Shown here in pieces: positions 6,256 through 12,698 of a stretch of DNA of 15,592 nt. This DNA is from Gammaproteobacteria bacterium (GTDB lineage Bacteria > Pseudomonadota > Gammaproteobacteria > Steroidobacterales > Steroidobacteraceae): contig JAFAVO010000100.1 of assembly GCA_019242385.1 (NCBI GenBank), forward strand, positions 1 through 15,592, in the 5' to 3' direction. A program made the translations under genes and the position numbers. Under the pieces are notes generated by a model. It saw only the letters and a program-made list of their open reading frames with translations. It did no database searches and had not been told where the DNA came from. How positions within the stretch are numbered: position 1 is the first letter of the stretch; every line of letters starts with the position of its first letter.

Positions 6256-7290
6256 TCAATCGGGCACTCCCAGGCGTTGGTGCATGACCGGGCTGGTCGT
6301 GGTGTATTGCAGGAACTGCTTCTTCTGCGGATAGAGGTGATGCTGAATGGCGAATGCGGCCAACGCCGCTTCGTGAAATCCCGAGAGGATCAGCTTTTTC
6401 TTTCCGGGATAGGCGTTGATGTCGCCCACCGCGAACACGCCCGGGATGCTGGTCTGAAACTTCTCCGCATCGACCTTCAGTGCCTTCTTTTCCAGCGCGA
6501 GTCCCCACTCCGCGATCGGGCCGAGTTTCGGGTGCAGACCGAAGAACACCAGCAGCTGCTCGGCCGAGAGCGGCGTCACGCCCCCATCGGCAGCGCGGAT
6601 GTTGACTCCGCGCAGCACCCCGTCGGTGACGATCAGCGAGTGTGGCAGCGCTTCGAAGCAGCGCATCCTGCCGGCGCTCACCTGCTCGCGCATACGCGCG
6701 ACCGAGGCCGGCGCGGCGCGGAACTCGCTGCGGCGATGCACCAGCGTCAGGCTCGCCGACTTCGGCAGCAGCTCGAGCGTCCAGTCGAGCGCTGAGTCCC
6801 CGCCGCCGAAGATGACCAGGTGTCGCCCGGCGAGCTCGGCGGCGTTGCGCACGCGGTACTGGATGGCAGCGCCCTCGAACGCCTCGGCGCCCTCGAGGCC
6901 GATGCGCCGCGGCTGAAAGGAGCCGAGCCCGGCGGCGATCACGACCGCTCCCGCATCGAAGCGGACACCGCCCGAGGTAGCGACAGCAAAGCGACCATCT
7001 TCGCGCCGCGCGAACTCCGTGACCTCCTGCCCGAGATGCAGCTGCGCCTTGAAGGGCTTGATCTGCTGCAGCAGCCGGTCGACCAGCTCCTGAGCGCCGC
7101 ACACCGGCAAGGCCGGAATGTCGTAGATGGGCTTGTCCGGATAGAGCTCGGCGCACTGCCCGCCCGGATGACGCAGCGAGTCCACGACGTGGGCGCTGAT
7201 TCCAAGCAGGCCCAGCTCGAAGACCTGGAACAGGCCGCAGGGGCCTGCCCCGATGATGACGACTTCGGTGGTGATGGCGCTCTCGTTCAA
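6256..7290 (-). CDS. ferredoxin/flavodoxin-NADP reductase, type 2 (YumC-like)
   Basis: Cytoplasmic FAD enzyme exchanging electrons between NADPH and ferredoxin or flavodoxin. Its fold is that of thioredoxin reductase, but it lacks the redox CxxC, as type 2 FNRs do. With the chosen start it is 344 residues. The FAD-binding GAGPCG is at 14-19, the family stretch HPGGQCAELYPDKPIYDIPA at 41-60, the NADPH-binding GGGDSA at 162-167, the second FAD motif VFAVGD at 285-290, and a C-terminal YTTTS-HQRLGV tail at 329-342. There is no ATG in frame near the conserved N-terminus; TTG at 7290 gives MNESAITTEVVIIGAG and is the only reasonable start. It leads the minus-strand unit with azurin, tesB and the CpeT-like gene, and is divergent from the Fe-S gene at 7445. 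Confidence 0.92.
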   Translation of the reverse strand: MNESAITTEVVIIGAGPCGLFQVFELGLLGISAHVVDSLRHPGGQCAELYPDKPIYDIPALPVCGAQELVDRLLQQIKPFKAQLHLGQEVTEFARREDGRFAVATSGGVRFDAGAVVIAAGLGSFQPRRIGLEGAEAFEGAAIQYRVRNAAELAGRHLVIFGGGDSALDWTLELLPKSASLTLVHRRSEFRAAPASVARMREQVSAGRMRCFEALPHSLIVTDGVLRGVNIRAADGGVTPLSAEQLLVFFGLHPKLGPIAEWGLALEKKALKVDAEKFQTSIPGVFAVGDINAYPGKKKLILSGFHEAALAAFAIQHHLYPQKKQFLQYTTTSPVMHQRLGVPD

Positions 7291-7325
7291 GGGACGACTT
7301 TCGCGACTGCCGGCGGAAGCAGCGC

Positions 7326-7331
7326 ATTGTA
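7326..7331 (-). promoter_or_regulatory. possible -10 box for the reductase-azurin unit
   Basis: On the minus strand TACAAT (5 of 6 to TATAAT) lies 35 bases before the TTG start at 7290, which would leave a leader of about 28 bases. No recognisable -35 box stands 16-18 bases upstream, so this is only a candidate. Confidence 0.28.
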
Positions 7332-7412
7332 GAGGGTCCGCCGCGGCGCCGCTCTGGAGCGCTGGCGCGGGCCCTGCAGCTGCACCTCCTGCATGCGCAG
7401 CCGTATAGTACG

Positions 7413-7418
7413 CATCCG
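7413..7418 (+). promoter_or_regulatory. possible -10 box for the Fe-S subunit gene
   Basis: TATAGT, an AT-rich island in very GC-rich sequence, lies about 27 bases before ATG 7445 within the 154-base divergent gap. The matching -35 region is poor, so the call rests on position and base composition only. Confidence 0.22.
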
Positions 7419-7444
7419 CCCGCAGGCGCGGACCAAGGGAACGG

Positions 7445-7906
7445 ATGATCACACTCGATCTCAACGGCAAGCAGACCAGTCTGGATGTCGATGGCGACAT
7501 GCCGCTGCTATGGGTGCTGCGCGACATCGTCGGGCTCACGGGCACCAAATACGGTTGTGGCATGGCGCTGTGCGGCGCCTGCACCGTGCACCTGGACGGT
7601 GCGCCGGTGCGCTCGTGCGTCACGCCGGTGAGCGCGGCGAGCGGCAAGCGCGTCACGACGATCGAAGGGCTGTCAGCCGATAACAGCCACCCGGTGCAGC
7701 GCGCCTGGATCGAGCTCGACGTCCCGCAATGCGGCTACTGCCAGTCCGGACAGATCATGTCGGCGGTCGCACTGCTCGCACAAACCCCAGAGCCGAGCGA
7801 TGCGGATATCGACTCCGCCATGGCAGGCAATATCTGCCGCTGCGGCACCTACCAGCGCATCCGCGCTGCGATTCACCGCGCCGCGGCCCTGAAGGCCGGC
7901 GGTTGA
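7445..7906 (+). CDS. (2Fe-2S)-binding subunit, isoquinoline oxidoreductase/xanthine dehydrogenase type
   Basis: Small electron-transfer subunit of the molybdenum hydroxylase family, 153 residues, usual length for IorA/CoxS-type subunits. The N-terminal ferredoxin-like domain holds the plant-type cluster: C38, C43, C46 (CGMALCGAC) and C58. The C-terminal helical domain holds the second cluster: C96 and C99 (QCGYCQSGQ), C131 and C133 (NICRCGTYQRI). All eight ligands are present. It normally passes electrons from the molybdopterin cofactor in a large catalytic subunit. Here no large subunit, FAD subunit or maturation gene lies on either side: upstream is a divergent reductase and downstream is gabT, 37 bases away. 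The ATG follows a modest AGGGA ribosome binding site. IorA-like is the closest label; the true substrate depends on the missing partner. Confidence 0.9.
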   Translation: MITLDLNGKQTSLDVDGDMPLLWVLRDIVGLTGTKYGCGMALCGACTVHLDGAPVRSCVTPVSAASGKRVTTIEGLSADNSHPVQRAWIELDVPQCGYCQSGQIMSAVALLAQTPEPSDADIDSAMAGNICRCGTYQRIRAAIHRAAALKAGG

Positions 7907-7930
7907 GCGCGCGGCGCGCGCGATTACCCG

Positions 7931-7936
7931 AAGGAG
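7931..7936 (+). promoter_or_regulatory. ribosome binding site of gabT
   Basis: AAGGAG lies seven bases before a TTG codon at 7944. No ATG or GTG occurs in frame at the conserved N-terminus, so this site decides the unusual TTG start. Confidence 0.75.
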
Positions 7937-7943
7937 AGCGAGC

Positions 7944-9251
7944 TTGACACTCAACAAAGAACTGCACGAGCGGCGCCAGCAGGCGGTGCCACGTGGTGTG
8001 ACCAACTCACTCGCGGTGTACGCCGAGCGCGCCGCCAACGCCGAGCTGTGGGACGTGGAGGGGCGCCGGTACATCGACTTCGCGAGCGGTATCTCGGTAC
8101 TGAACACCGGCCACGTGCATCCCAAGGTGCGCGCGGCCATCGCCGCGCAGCTGGAGAAGCTGACACACACCTGCTTCCAGGTGACCCCTTACGCGAGCTA
8201 CATCGCCCTCGCCGAGGCGCTCAACGCGCTCGCCCCCGGCGGCGGCCGCAAGAAGACCATCTTCCTGACCACGGGCGCTGAGGCGGTGGAAAACGCCATC
8301 AAGATCGCGCGCTTCCATACGCGCCGCACCGCGGTCATCGCCTTTTCGGGCGGTTTCCACGGCCGCACCCTGGCCTGCATCAGCCTCACCGGCAAGGTGC
8401 AGCCGTACAAAGCGGGCTTCGGGCCGATGCTGCCCGACATTTATCACATCCCCTACCCCATGGCTTATCACGGCGTGACGGTCGAGCATTCGCTCGCCGC
8501 GCTCGAGCAGCTGTTCAAGGCGGATGTCGATCCGGCCCGGGTCGCCGTCATCATCATCGAGCCGGTGCTCGGTGAAGGCGGCTTCTACGCGGCACCGCCG
8601 GAGCTGTTGCGGCGGCTGCGGAGCCTCTGCGATACCCACGGCATCGTGCTGATCGCGGATGAGATCCAGTCGGGCTTCGGGCGCACCGGGCGCATGTTTG
8701 CCATCGAGCACAGCGGCGTCGAGCCCGATCTGATCACCATCGCCAAGAGCGTCGCCGGGGGCGTGCCCCTGTCGGCGGTCACAGGCAAGGCCGAGATCAT
8801 GGACGCTCCGGGACCTGGCGGGCTCGGCGGCACCTTCGCCGGCTCACCACTGGCGTGCGCAGGCGGACTCGCGGTCCTCGAGGTGATGCGCGAGGAGCAG
8901 TTGCTGGCAAGGGCGCAGGAGATCGGCCGCTTCATGACCTCGCGCCTCAAGGGCCTCGCGGCCACCTTCCCGAGCATCGGCGAGGTGCGCGCGCTCGGGG
9001 CCATGGTGGCACTCGAGCTGGTGAAGAATGGCCGCCCCGACGCTCCGGACCCCGAGCTCACCCGCGCGCTGGTGCAGGCAGCCGGCCGCCACGGGCTCAT
9101 CCTGCTCTCCTGCGGTATTTACTCGAACGTCATCCGCTTCCTGGCGCCGCTTACCATTCCTGACGCGCTGCTGAAGGAAGGCTTCCGACTGTTCGAGCTC
9201 GCGCTCAGTGAAGTCGCGGGCAGCGGGGTCAAGGTGAAAGCCGCCGGATAG
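7944..9251 (+). CDS. gabT: 4-aminobutyrate aminotransferase
   Basis: PLP enzyme transferring the amino group of GABA to 2-oxoglutarate, giving succinic semialdehyde and glutamate in the cytoplasm. The 435 residues align from the first codons with E. coli GabT (NKELHERRQQAVPRGV against NKELMQRRSQAIPRGV). Motifs are TTGAEAVENA (109-118), FHGRT (138-142), IIEPVLGEGGF (204-214) and ADEIQSGFGRTG (238-249). K268 in TIAKS is the PLP lysine and D239 contacts the PLP ring nitrogen, both at the E. coli numbers. The C-terminal LILLSCGIYSNVIRF (385-399) is also typical. The start is TTG behind a good ribosome binding site. The usual partner, succinic semialdehyde dehydrogenase gabD, is not in the window. 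It is 37 bases behind the Fe-S gene, so they may share a transcript without an obvious metabolic link. Confidence 0.95.
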   Translation: MTLNKELHERRQQAVPRGVTNSLAVYAERAANAELWDVEGRRYIDFASGISVLNTGHVHPKVRAAIAAQLEKLTHTCFQVTPYASYIALAEALNALAPGGGRKKTIFLTTGAEAVENAIKIARFHTRRTAVIAFSGGFHGRTLACISLTGKVQPYKAGFGPMLPDIYHIPYPMAYHGVTVEHSLAALEQLFKADVDPARVAVIIIEPVLGEGGFYAAPPELLRRLRSLCDTHGIVLIADEIQSGFGRTGRMFAIEHSGVEPDLITIAKSVAGGVPLSAVTGKAEIMDAPGPGGLGGTFAGSPLACAGGLAVLEVMREEQLLARAQEIGRFMTSRLKGLAATFPSIGEVRALGAMVALELVKNGRPDAPDPELTRALVQAAGRHGLILLSCGIYSNVIRFLAPLTIPDALLKEGFRLFELALSEVAGSGVKVKAAG

Positions 9252-9253
9252 AA

Positions 9254-9421
9254 CCACCCCACAAAATCACGCTTGCCCCGCCCGACAAGCCTCACCGTCC
9301 AGCCAGACGCGTGATTTTGCGGGGACCCCGGTTGGGGAGGGGAGTGGGGTCCCCGCGAAATTGCGCATCTTGTTCGACGGCGAAGCTCACCGGGCACGGT
9401 GAGCGCAATTTCTTGGGGTGG
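9254..9421. repeat. composite palindromic element: two inverted 68-base units
   Basis: The gap between gabT and the convergent small gene is almost filled by nested inverted repeats. The left unit (9257-9324) is bounded by arms ccccacaaaatcacgc (9257-9272) and gcgtgattttgcgggg (9309-9324), one mismatch in 16. The right unit (9351-9418) is bounded by ccccgcgaaattgcgc (9351-9366) and gcgcaatttcttgggg (9403-9418), two mismatches in 16. Each unit is 68 bases, and aligned by hand the reverse complement of one matches the other at about 49 of 68 positions. They flank a 26-base spacer whose ends pair to make a perfect 11-base stem (9319-9329 with 9346-9356). The whole is closed by ccacccca (9254-9261) and tggggtgg (9414-9421). 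No target duplication or ORF is visible. It resembles a REP/BIME pair or small MITE and may also act as a bidirectional terminator. Confidence 0.75.
9385..9404. terminator. stem-loop, possible bidirectional transcription stop
   Basis: A perfect 8-base stem gctcaccg / cggtgagc with a four-base loop, inside the right palindromic unit, between the converging gabT and the Cys-motif gene. There is no adjoining T-run of usual strength (only cttgg follows), so termination is inferred from position and structure. Confidence 0.35.
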
Positions 9422-9423
9422 CC

Positions 9424-9723
9424 TTAGGCGCGACCGGCGTTGGCGTCGGTCGGCGTGTGGAAGTACTCGCTCTCGGAGGCCAGCTGCCCGATCAGGCGGT
9501 TGAGCTCCGCCATACGACCCTGTGCGGTGCTGATGGGCATGCAGTCCTGACAGCGCGGATCGCCACAGGGTTGTCGGGAATACAACCAGTACTGTATCGC
9601 CCCGGCGAGCAGCCCGTCCGCGATGTCCCACAGGTCGGCGTCCTTGTCCTTGTCCGCGATCCGGTTGCCCAGGTCGACGGCCTTGGAAAATGCCGCATCA
9701 AAGGTATCTGCGAGCTCGGTCAT
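9424..9723 (-). CDS. small protein with a Cx4CxxC motif, function unknown
   Basis: 99 residues, acidic N-terminal half. I do not recognise the family. Residues 1-50 look helical (MTELADTFDAAFSKAVDLGN, then LWDIADGLLAGAIQYWLYSR). A cysteine cluster follows at C53, C58 and C61 (PCGDPRCQDC), then a second probable helix at 66-84 and a loose polar tail. Three cysteines spaced Cx4CxxC could bind zinc or an Fe-S cluster, possibly with a fourth ligand such as H89 or from a partner. No signal peptide or membrane segment is evident. The coding call rests on a protein-like composition, convergent placement with gabT, an upstream TATACT box, and the end immediately after the palindromic element (stop TAA 9426-9424). 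The ATG at 9723 has only a weak, distant GAGGGG as ribosome binding site. Confidence 0.6.
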   Translation of the reverse strand: MTELADTFDAAFSKAVDLGNRIADKDKDADLWDIADGLLAGAIQYWLYSRQPCGDPRCQDCMPISTAQGRMAELNRLIGQLASESEYFHTPTDANAGRA

Positions 9724-9754
9724 TGCGTTCGGTCGCCCCTCATCGATGAGTCGT

Positions 9755-9760
9755 AGTATA
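9755..9760 (-). promoter_or_regulatory. possible -10 box for the Cys-motif gene
   Basis: TATACT on the minus strand (5 of 6 to the sigma-70 -10 consensus) lies 31 bases before ATG 9723. The region 16-18 bases upstream is GC-rich and shows no convincing -35 box. Confidence 0.3.
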
Positions 9761-9974
9761 GGCCAAAGCGGCCGGGGGCCTATCTACCGGCTTCTGCGTG
9801 CCCCGGACCCCCGCCGCGGGCATTTTCAGCGCGTGCGCGCGGCCCGCGCGTAGGGCAGCCCTGTTCGGCGCACCCGGTCTGGTCGATATGCGATGGCCAC
9901 CTCGGAAGGCCAACGGGCGAGGCGCGATCATTTCACGACCACCCATGCCAGCCGCCCGAGTGGGCTTATGTCGC

Positions 9975-12593
9975 ATGCCCGACGCCATGGCTGAAACGCC
10001 CCCGCACACCGACGCCGCGCCCGCGCCGGCACCGGCGCGCCTGTGGCTCTTCCGCGGGCGGCCGCGCTTAGGCATCGGCTGGCGGCTCATTCTCGGTCTG
10101 ACCGCGGTGGCCGCGGTGCTGATCGCGGGCGAGGTGCTCGCAACCCGTACGACGCGCGAGGCGCTCGCAGCAGTGCGCAGCATGCAGAACGAGCACGAGC
10201 CGCTCGCCAGCGCAGCCAACCTGGTGCTCGAGAAACTCGGCGCGTACGACCGTGCCGTCGGTGAATATGTTCAGGCGCGCAGCGCCGCGGACTTCAGCGC
10301 CATCAATGCCGCGGGCGCTGCGCTCGAGAATGCACTGGCCGCGTACTTCCGCGGCGCGCCCGCCGCGTCAGTGCCCGCGGCCGCCGCCGGACTGCGTTCG
10401 CAGCTCATTCGCCACATCGCCGTAGCGCGCCAGCTCGCGAGCCGCTCGGCACAGCGTCTGCAGTGGGTCGAGGAGCGTCAGACCGCCCTAACGCGGGTGT
10501 ATGAGCGCATCGCGGCGGCCGGCGGCTCTGGGCTCGCCATCAACGGCACGCAGGTGGTCGCACGGCGCTCGCTCTCCGAGCTCGAGTCGGCGATCAATGC
10601 GGTGCGCGGCAATTTCGATACTCCGGCCGTCATTGCGCGCCGCGAGCGCGATTTCATGGCGGTACTCGATGCCCACGGCCCCGAGCTGGAGAATTCCCCG
10701 GGACGCGCGTGGCTCAGTCTCGTGCGTCATGACTTCCAGGCGGCCGCCCGCCTGCGCCTGCAGATCGAGCGCTACGATGAGCAAAGCGGTGCCGAGTGGC
10801 ACAGTCTGCTCGAGGACAGCGCCGCGCTCACCGAAGGGGTCCAGGAACAGCTGCAGCGGCCCGCACGCGCCGGCCTGCTGCAGGCGGCGCAGCACGCGGC
10901 GACCGCGGCGGAGGGCGCCGAGCACACGCTGCGCGACACCGGCGCCGCGGTGTTGGCGCTGCTCGCGGTCGTGTCGGTGCTGCTCGTCGGCAGCATCAGT
11001 CTGCCGGTTCGCCGCCTGACCGCCGCCACGCGCCACTTCGCCAGCGGCGACCGCGCGGCGCGCGCGCGCCGCGGGGGTTCGGCGGAGATCGATGAGCTCG
11101 CCGAGTCCTTCAACACCATGGCGGACCGTATCGCGTCCGCGGAAGCCGAGTTGCGCGCCCATCAGGCGGAGCTCGAGCGGCACGTCGCCGAGCGTACCCG
11201 CCAGCTCCACCATCTCGCGCACCACGACCCGCTGACGCAGCTTCCCAACCGGCGCAAGCTCTCCGCGCACCTCGAGGGCGCCCTGGCGCGCGCCGGCAGC
11301 CGGCAGCGTCTGGCGCTGCTGTTCGTCGATGTCGACAACTTCAAATCGATCAACGACACCCTGGGCCACAGCTTCGGCGACCGGGTGCTGCAGCACATCG
11401 CGCAGCGGCTGCACGCCGCGACCCGCAGCAGCGGACTGCTCGCCCGGCTGGGTGGCGATGAGTTCACGGTGCTGCTCGAGGATGTCAAATCGACCGACCA
11501 GGTGGCCAACCATGCGGCGCAGCTGGTCGCGACGCTCCAACAACCGCTGGTTGTCGATGGCCGCATGCTCACCACCAGCGCGAGTGTGGGCGCGAGCCTG
11601 TATCCCGATCATGCCGCCGATGCGGAAGGCCTGTTGCGCGCCGCGGACGTGGCGCTGTTTCGCGCCAAGGAGCTGGGCCGCAACCGTTTTGCCCTCTACA
11701 GTCCGGCGCTTTACGACGCCGCTGCGCAGCGTTTCGGCCTCGAGCAGTCGCTGCGCCGCGCGGTCGAAGGCGGCGAGCTGCTGCTCATGTACCAGCCGCA
11801 GGTCTCGCTCAGCTCCTTCGAGGCGACCGAGGTCGAGGCGCTGCTGCGCTGGCGGCGCCCCGATGGCCGCATCGCCAACGCGCAGGAATTCATTCACGTC
11901 GCAGAGAAGACCGGTCTCATCCACGATCTCACCGACTGGATCCTGCACAATGCCGCGGCGGCCGCCGCCTGGCGCGCCCAGGGTTGGGAGCGTGCGAGCG
12001 TCGCGGTGAATGTCTCGGCGCCGCAGTTCTTCGAGCGTGACTTCGTCGAGCACGTCGGCCGTACGCTCGAGATGACCGGCCTGCCGGCGAGTGCGCTCGA
12101 GCTGGAGATCACCGAGACGGTGTTCCAGACCGGACCGGCCACCATCGATTCGTTGCGCCGTCTGCGCTCGCTCGGGGTCGCCATTGCGCTCGATGACTTC
12201 GGCATCGGCTACTCCTCGCTCACCTCGCTCGAGCAGCTGCCGATCAACCGCGTCAAGCTCGACCGCCTGTTGGTTGCCGGAGTCGACACCAACGCGCGCT
12301 CGGGCGCGATCGTGCGCTCGATCGTCGCCCTCTGCCATGGACTCGGGCTGCAGGTGGTCGCCGAAGGGGTCGAGCGCGCGGCGCAGCTGGAATTTCTCTC
12401 GCGCTGCGGTCCGATCGGCGTGCAGGGCTTCCTGCTGGCGCATCCGGTCGAGGCGGATGCGACCTTGCGCGAGGCACAGGCCGCCGGTACCCGCGCGCGG
12501 CTGGCGCTCGATACGGCGTTGCAGCAGGGTCGGCGCGAGGGCGCAGATCCGCTCGTGTATCTCGGCAGCTCCGGCCGGCGACGCGTCACCTGA
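9975..12593 (+). CDS. membrane-bound HAMP-GGDEF-EAL cyclic-di-GMP protein
   Basis: Inner-membrane sensor able in principle to make and break cyclic di-GMP; 872 residues from the chosen start. Order: short Pro/Ala-rich N-terminus, transmembrane helix about 36-57, a helical sensor region without a recognised fold, second helix 324-345, HAMP linker about 345-398, coiled coil, GGDEF domain about 411-570, EAL domain about 590-845. GGDEF is intact (493-497) with metal residues in FVDVDNFK (450-457). The inhibitory RxxD site five residues before it reads RSSG, so product inhibition is probably lost. The EAL domain has EAL (621-623), NVSA, EITE, D740-D741 in DDFGIGYSS and E797 in VAEGVE, so hydrolysis looks possible. 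The frame opens further up (GTG 9798), but that segment is unlike protein; ATG 9975 or ATG 9987 is likelier. Neither has a strong ribosome binding site. Confidence 0.9.
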   Translation: MPDAMAETPPHTDAAPAPAPARLWLFRGRPRLGIGWRLILGLTAVAAVLIAGEVLATRTTREALAAVRSMQNEHEPLASAANLVLEKLGAYDRAVGEYVQARSAADFSAINAAGAALENALAAYFRGAPAASVPAAAAGLRSQLIRHIAVARQLASRSAQRLQWVEERQTALTRVYERIAAAGGSGLAINGTQVVARRSLSELESAINAVRGNFDTPAVIARRERDFMAVLDAHGPELENSPGRAWLSLVRHDFQAAARLRLQIERYDEQSGAEWHSLLEDSAALTEGVQEQLQRPARAGLLQAAQHAATAAEGAEHTLRDTGAAVLALLAVVSVLLVGSISLPVRRLTAATRHFASGDRAARARRGGSAEIDELAESFNTMADRIASAEAELRAHQAELERHVAERTRQLHHLAHHDPLTQLPNRRKLSAHLEGALARAGSRQRLALLFVDVDNFKSINDTLGHSFGDRVLQHIAQRLHAATRSSGLLARLGGDEFTVLLEDVKSTDQVANHAAQLVATLQQPLVVDGRMLTTSASVGASLYPDHAADAEGLLRAADVALFRAKELGRNRFALYSPALYDAAAQRFGLEQSLRRAVEGGELLLMYQPQVSLSSFEATEVEALLRWRRPDGRIANAQEFIHVAEKTGLIHDLTDWILHNAAAAAAWRAQGWERASVAVNVSAPQFFERDFVEHVGRTLEMTGLPASALELEITETVFQTGPATIDSLRRLRSLGVAIALDDFGIGYSSLTSLEQLPINRVKLDRLLVAGVDTNARSGAIVRSIVALCHGLGLQVVAEGVERAAQLEFLSRCGPIGVQGFLLAHPVEADATLREAQAAGTRARLALDTALQQGRREGADPLVYLGSSGRRRVT

Positions 12594-12607
12594 CATCGCT
12601 CCACTTT

Positions 12608-12643
12608 CACAGGCCCGACGAGCTCGAGCTCGGCGTGCCTGTG
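12608..12643 (+). terminator. stem-loop between the GGDEF-EAL gene and glgB
   Basis: Arms cacaggc (12608-12614) and gcctgtg (12637-12643) pair perfectly around a 22-base loop that contains the palindrome cgagctcgagctcg. It stands 14 bases after the GGDEF-EAL stop. No T-run follows, so an intrinsic terminator is only possible. Confidence 0.3.
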
Positions 12644-12698
12644 CTCCACCCACGCACGAATTGCGCACGTGACGCTCAGTCCCCGGTAGACTTTCCGG

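Noticed and set aside
5765..7327. A 520-residue minus-strand frame spanning the reductase region and azurin
   Set aside because: Its first 365 residues are Arg/Ala/Gly-rich out-of-frame sequence over the genuine reductase. Only the last 154 codons, starting at ATG 6229 behind a strong ribosome binding site, are azurin.
7944..7949. TTGACA at the gabT start, identical to a sigma-70 -35 box
   Set aside because: It is the start codon and second codon of gabT behind a good ribosome binding site; no -10 box follows at the right distance.
9254..9421. CRISPR or integron-type array
   Set aside because: There are only two units, in inverted orientation, with one 26-base spacer; no repeat-spacer periodicity or nearby cas or integrase gene.
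9798..9974. N-terminal extension of the GGDEF-EAL protein from GTG 9798
   Set aside because: The 59 extra residues are Arg/Pro/Ala-rich without signal or domain, no ribosome binding site precedes GTG, and the region serves better as the divergent intergenic gap.
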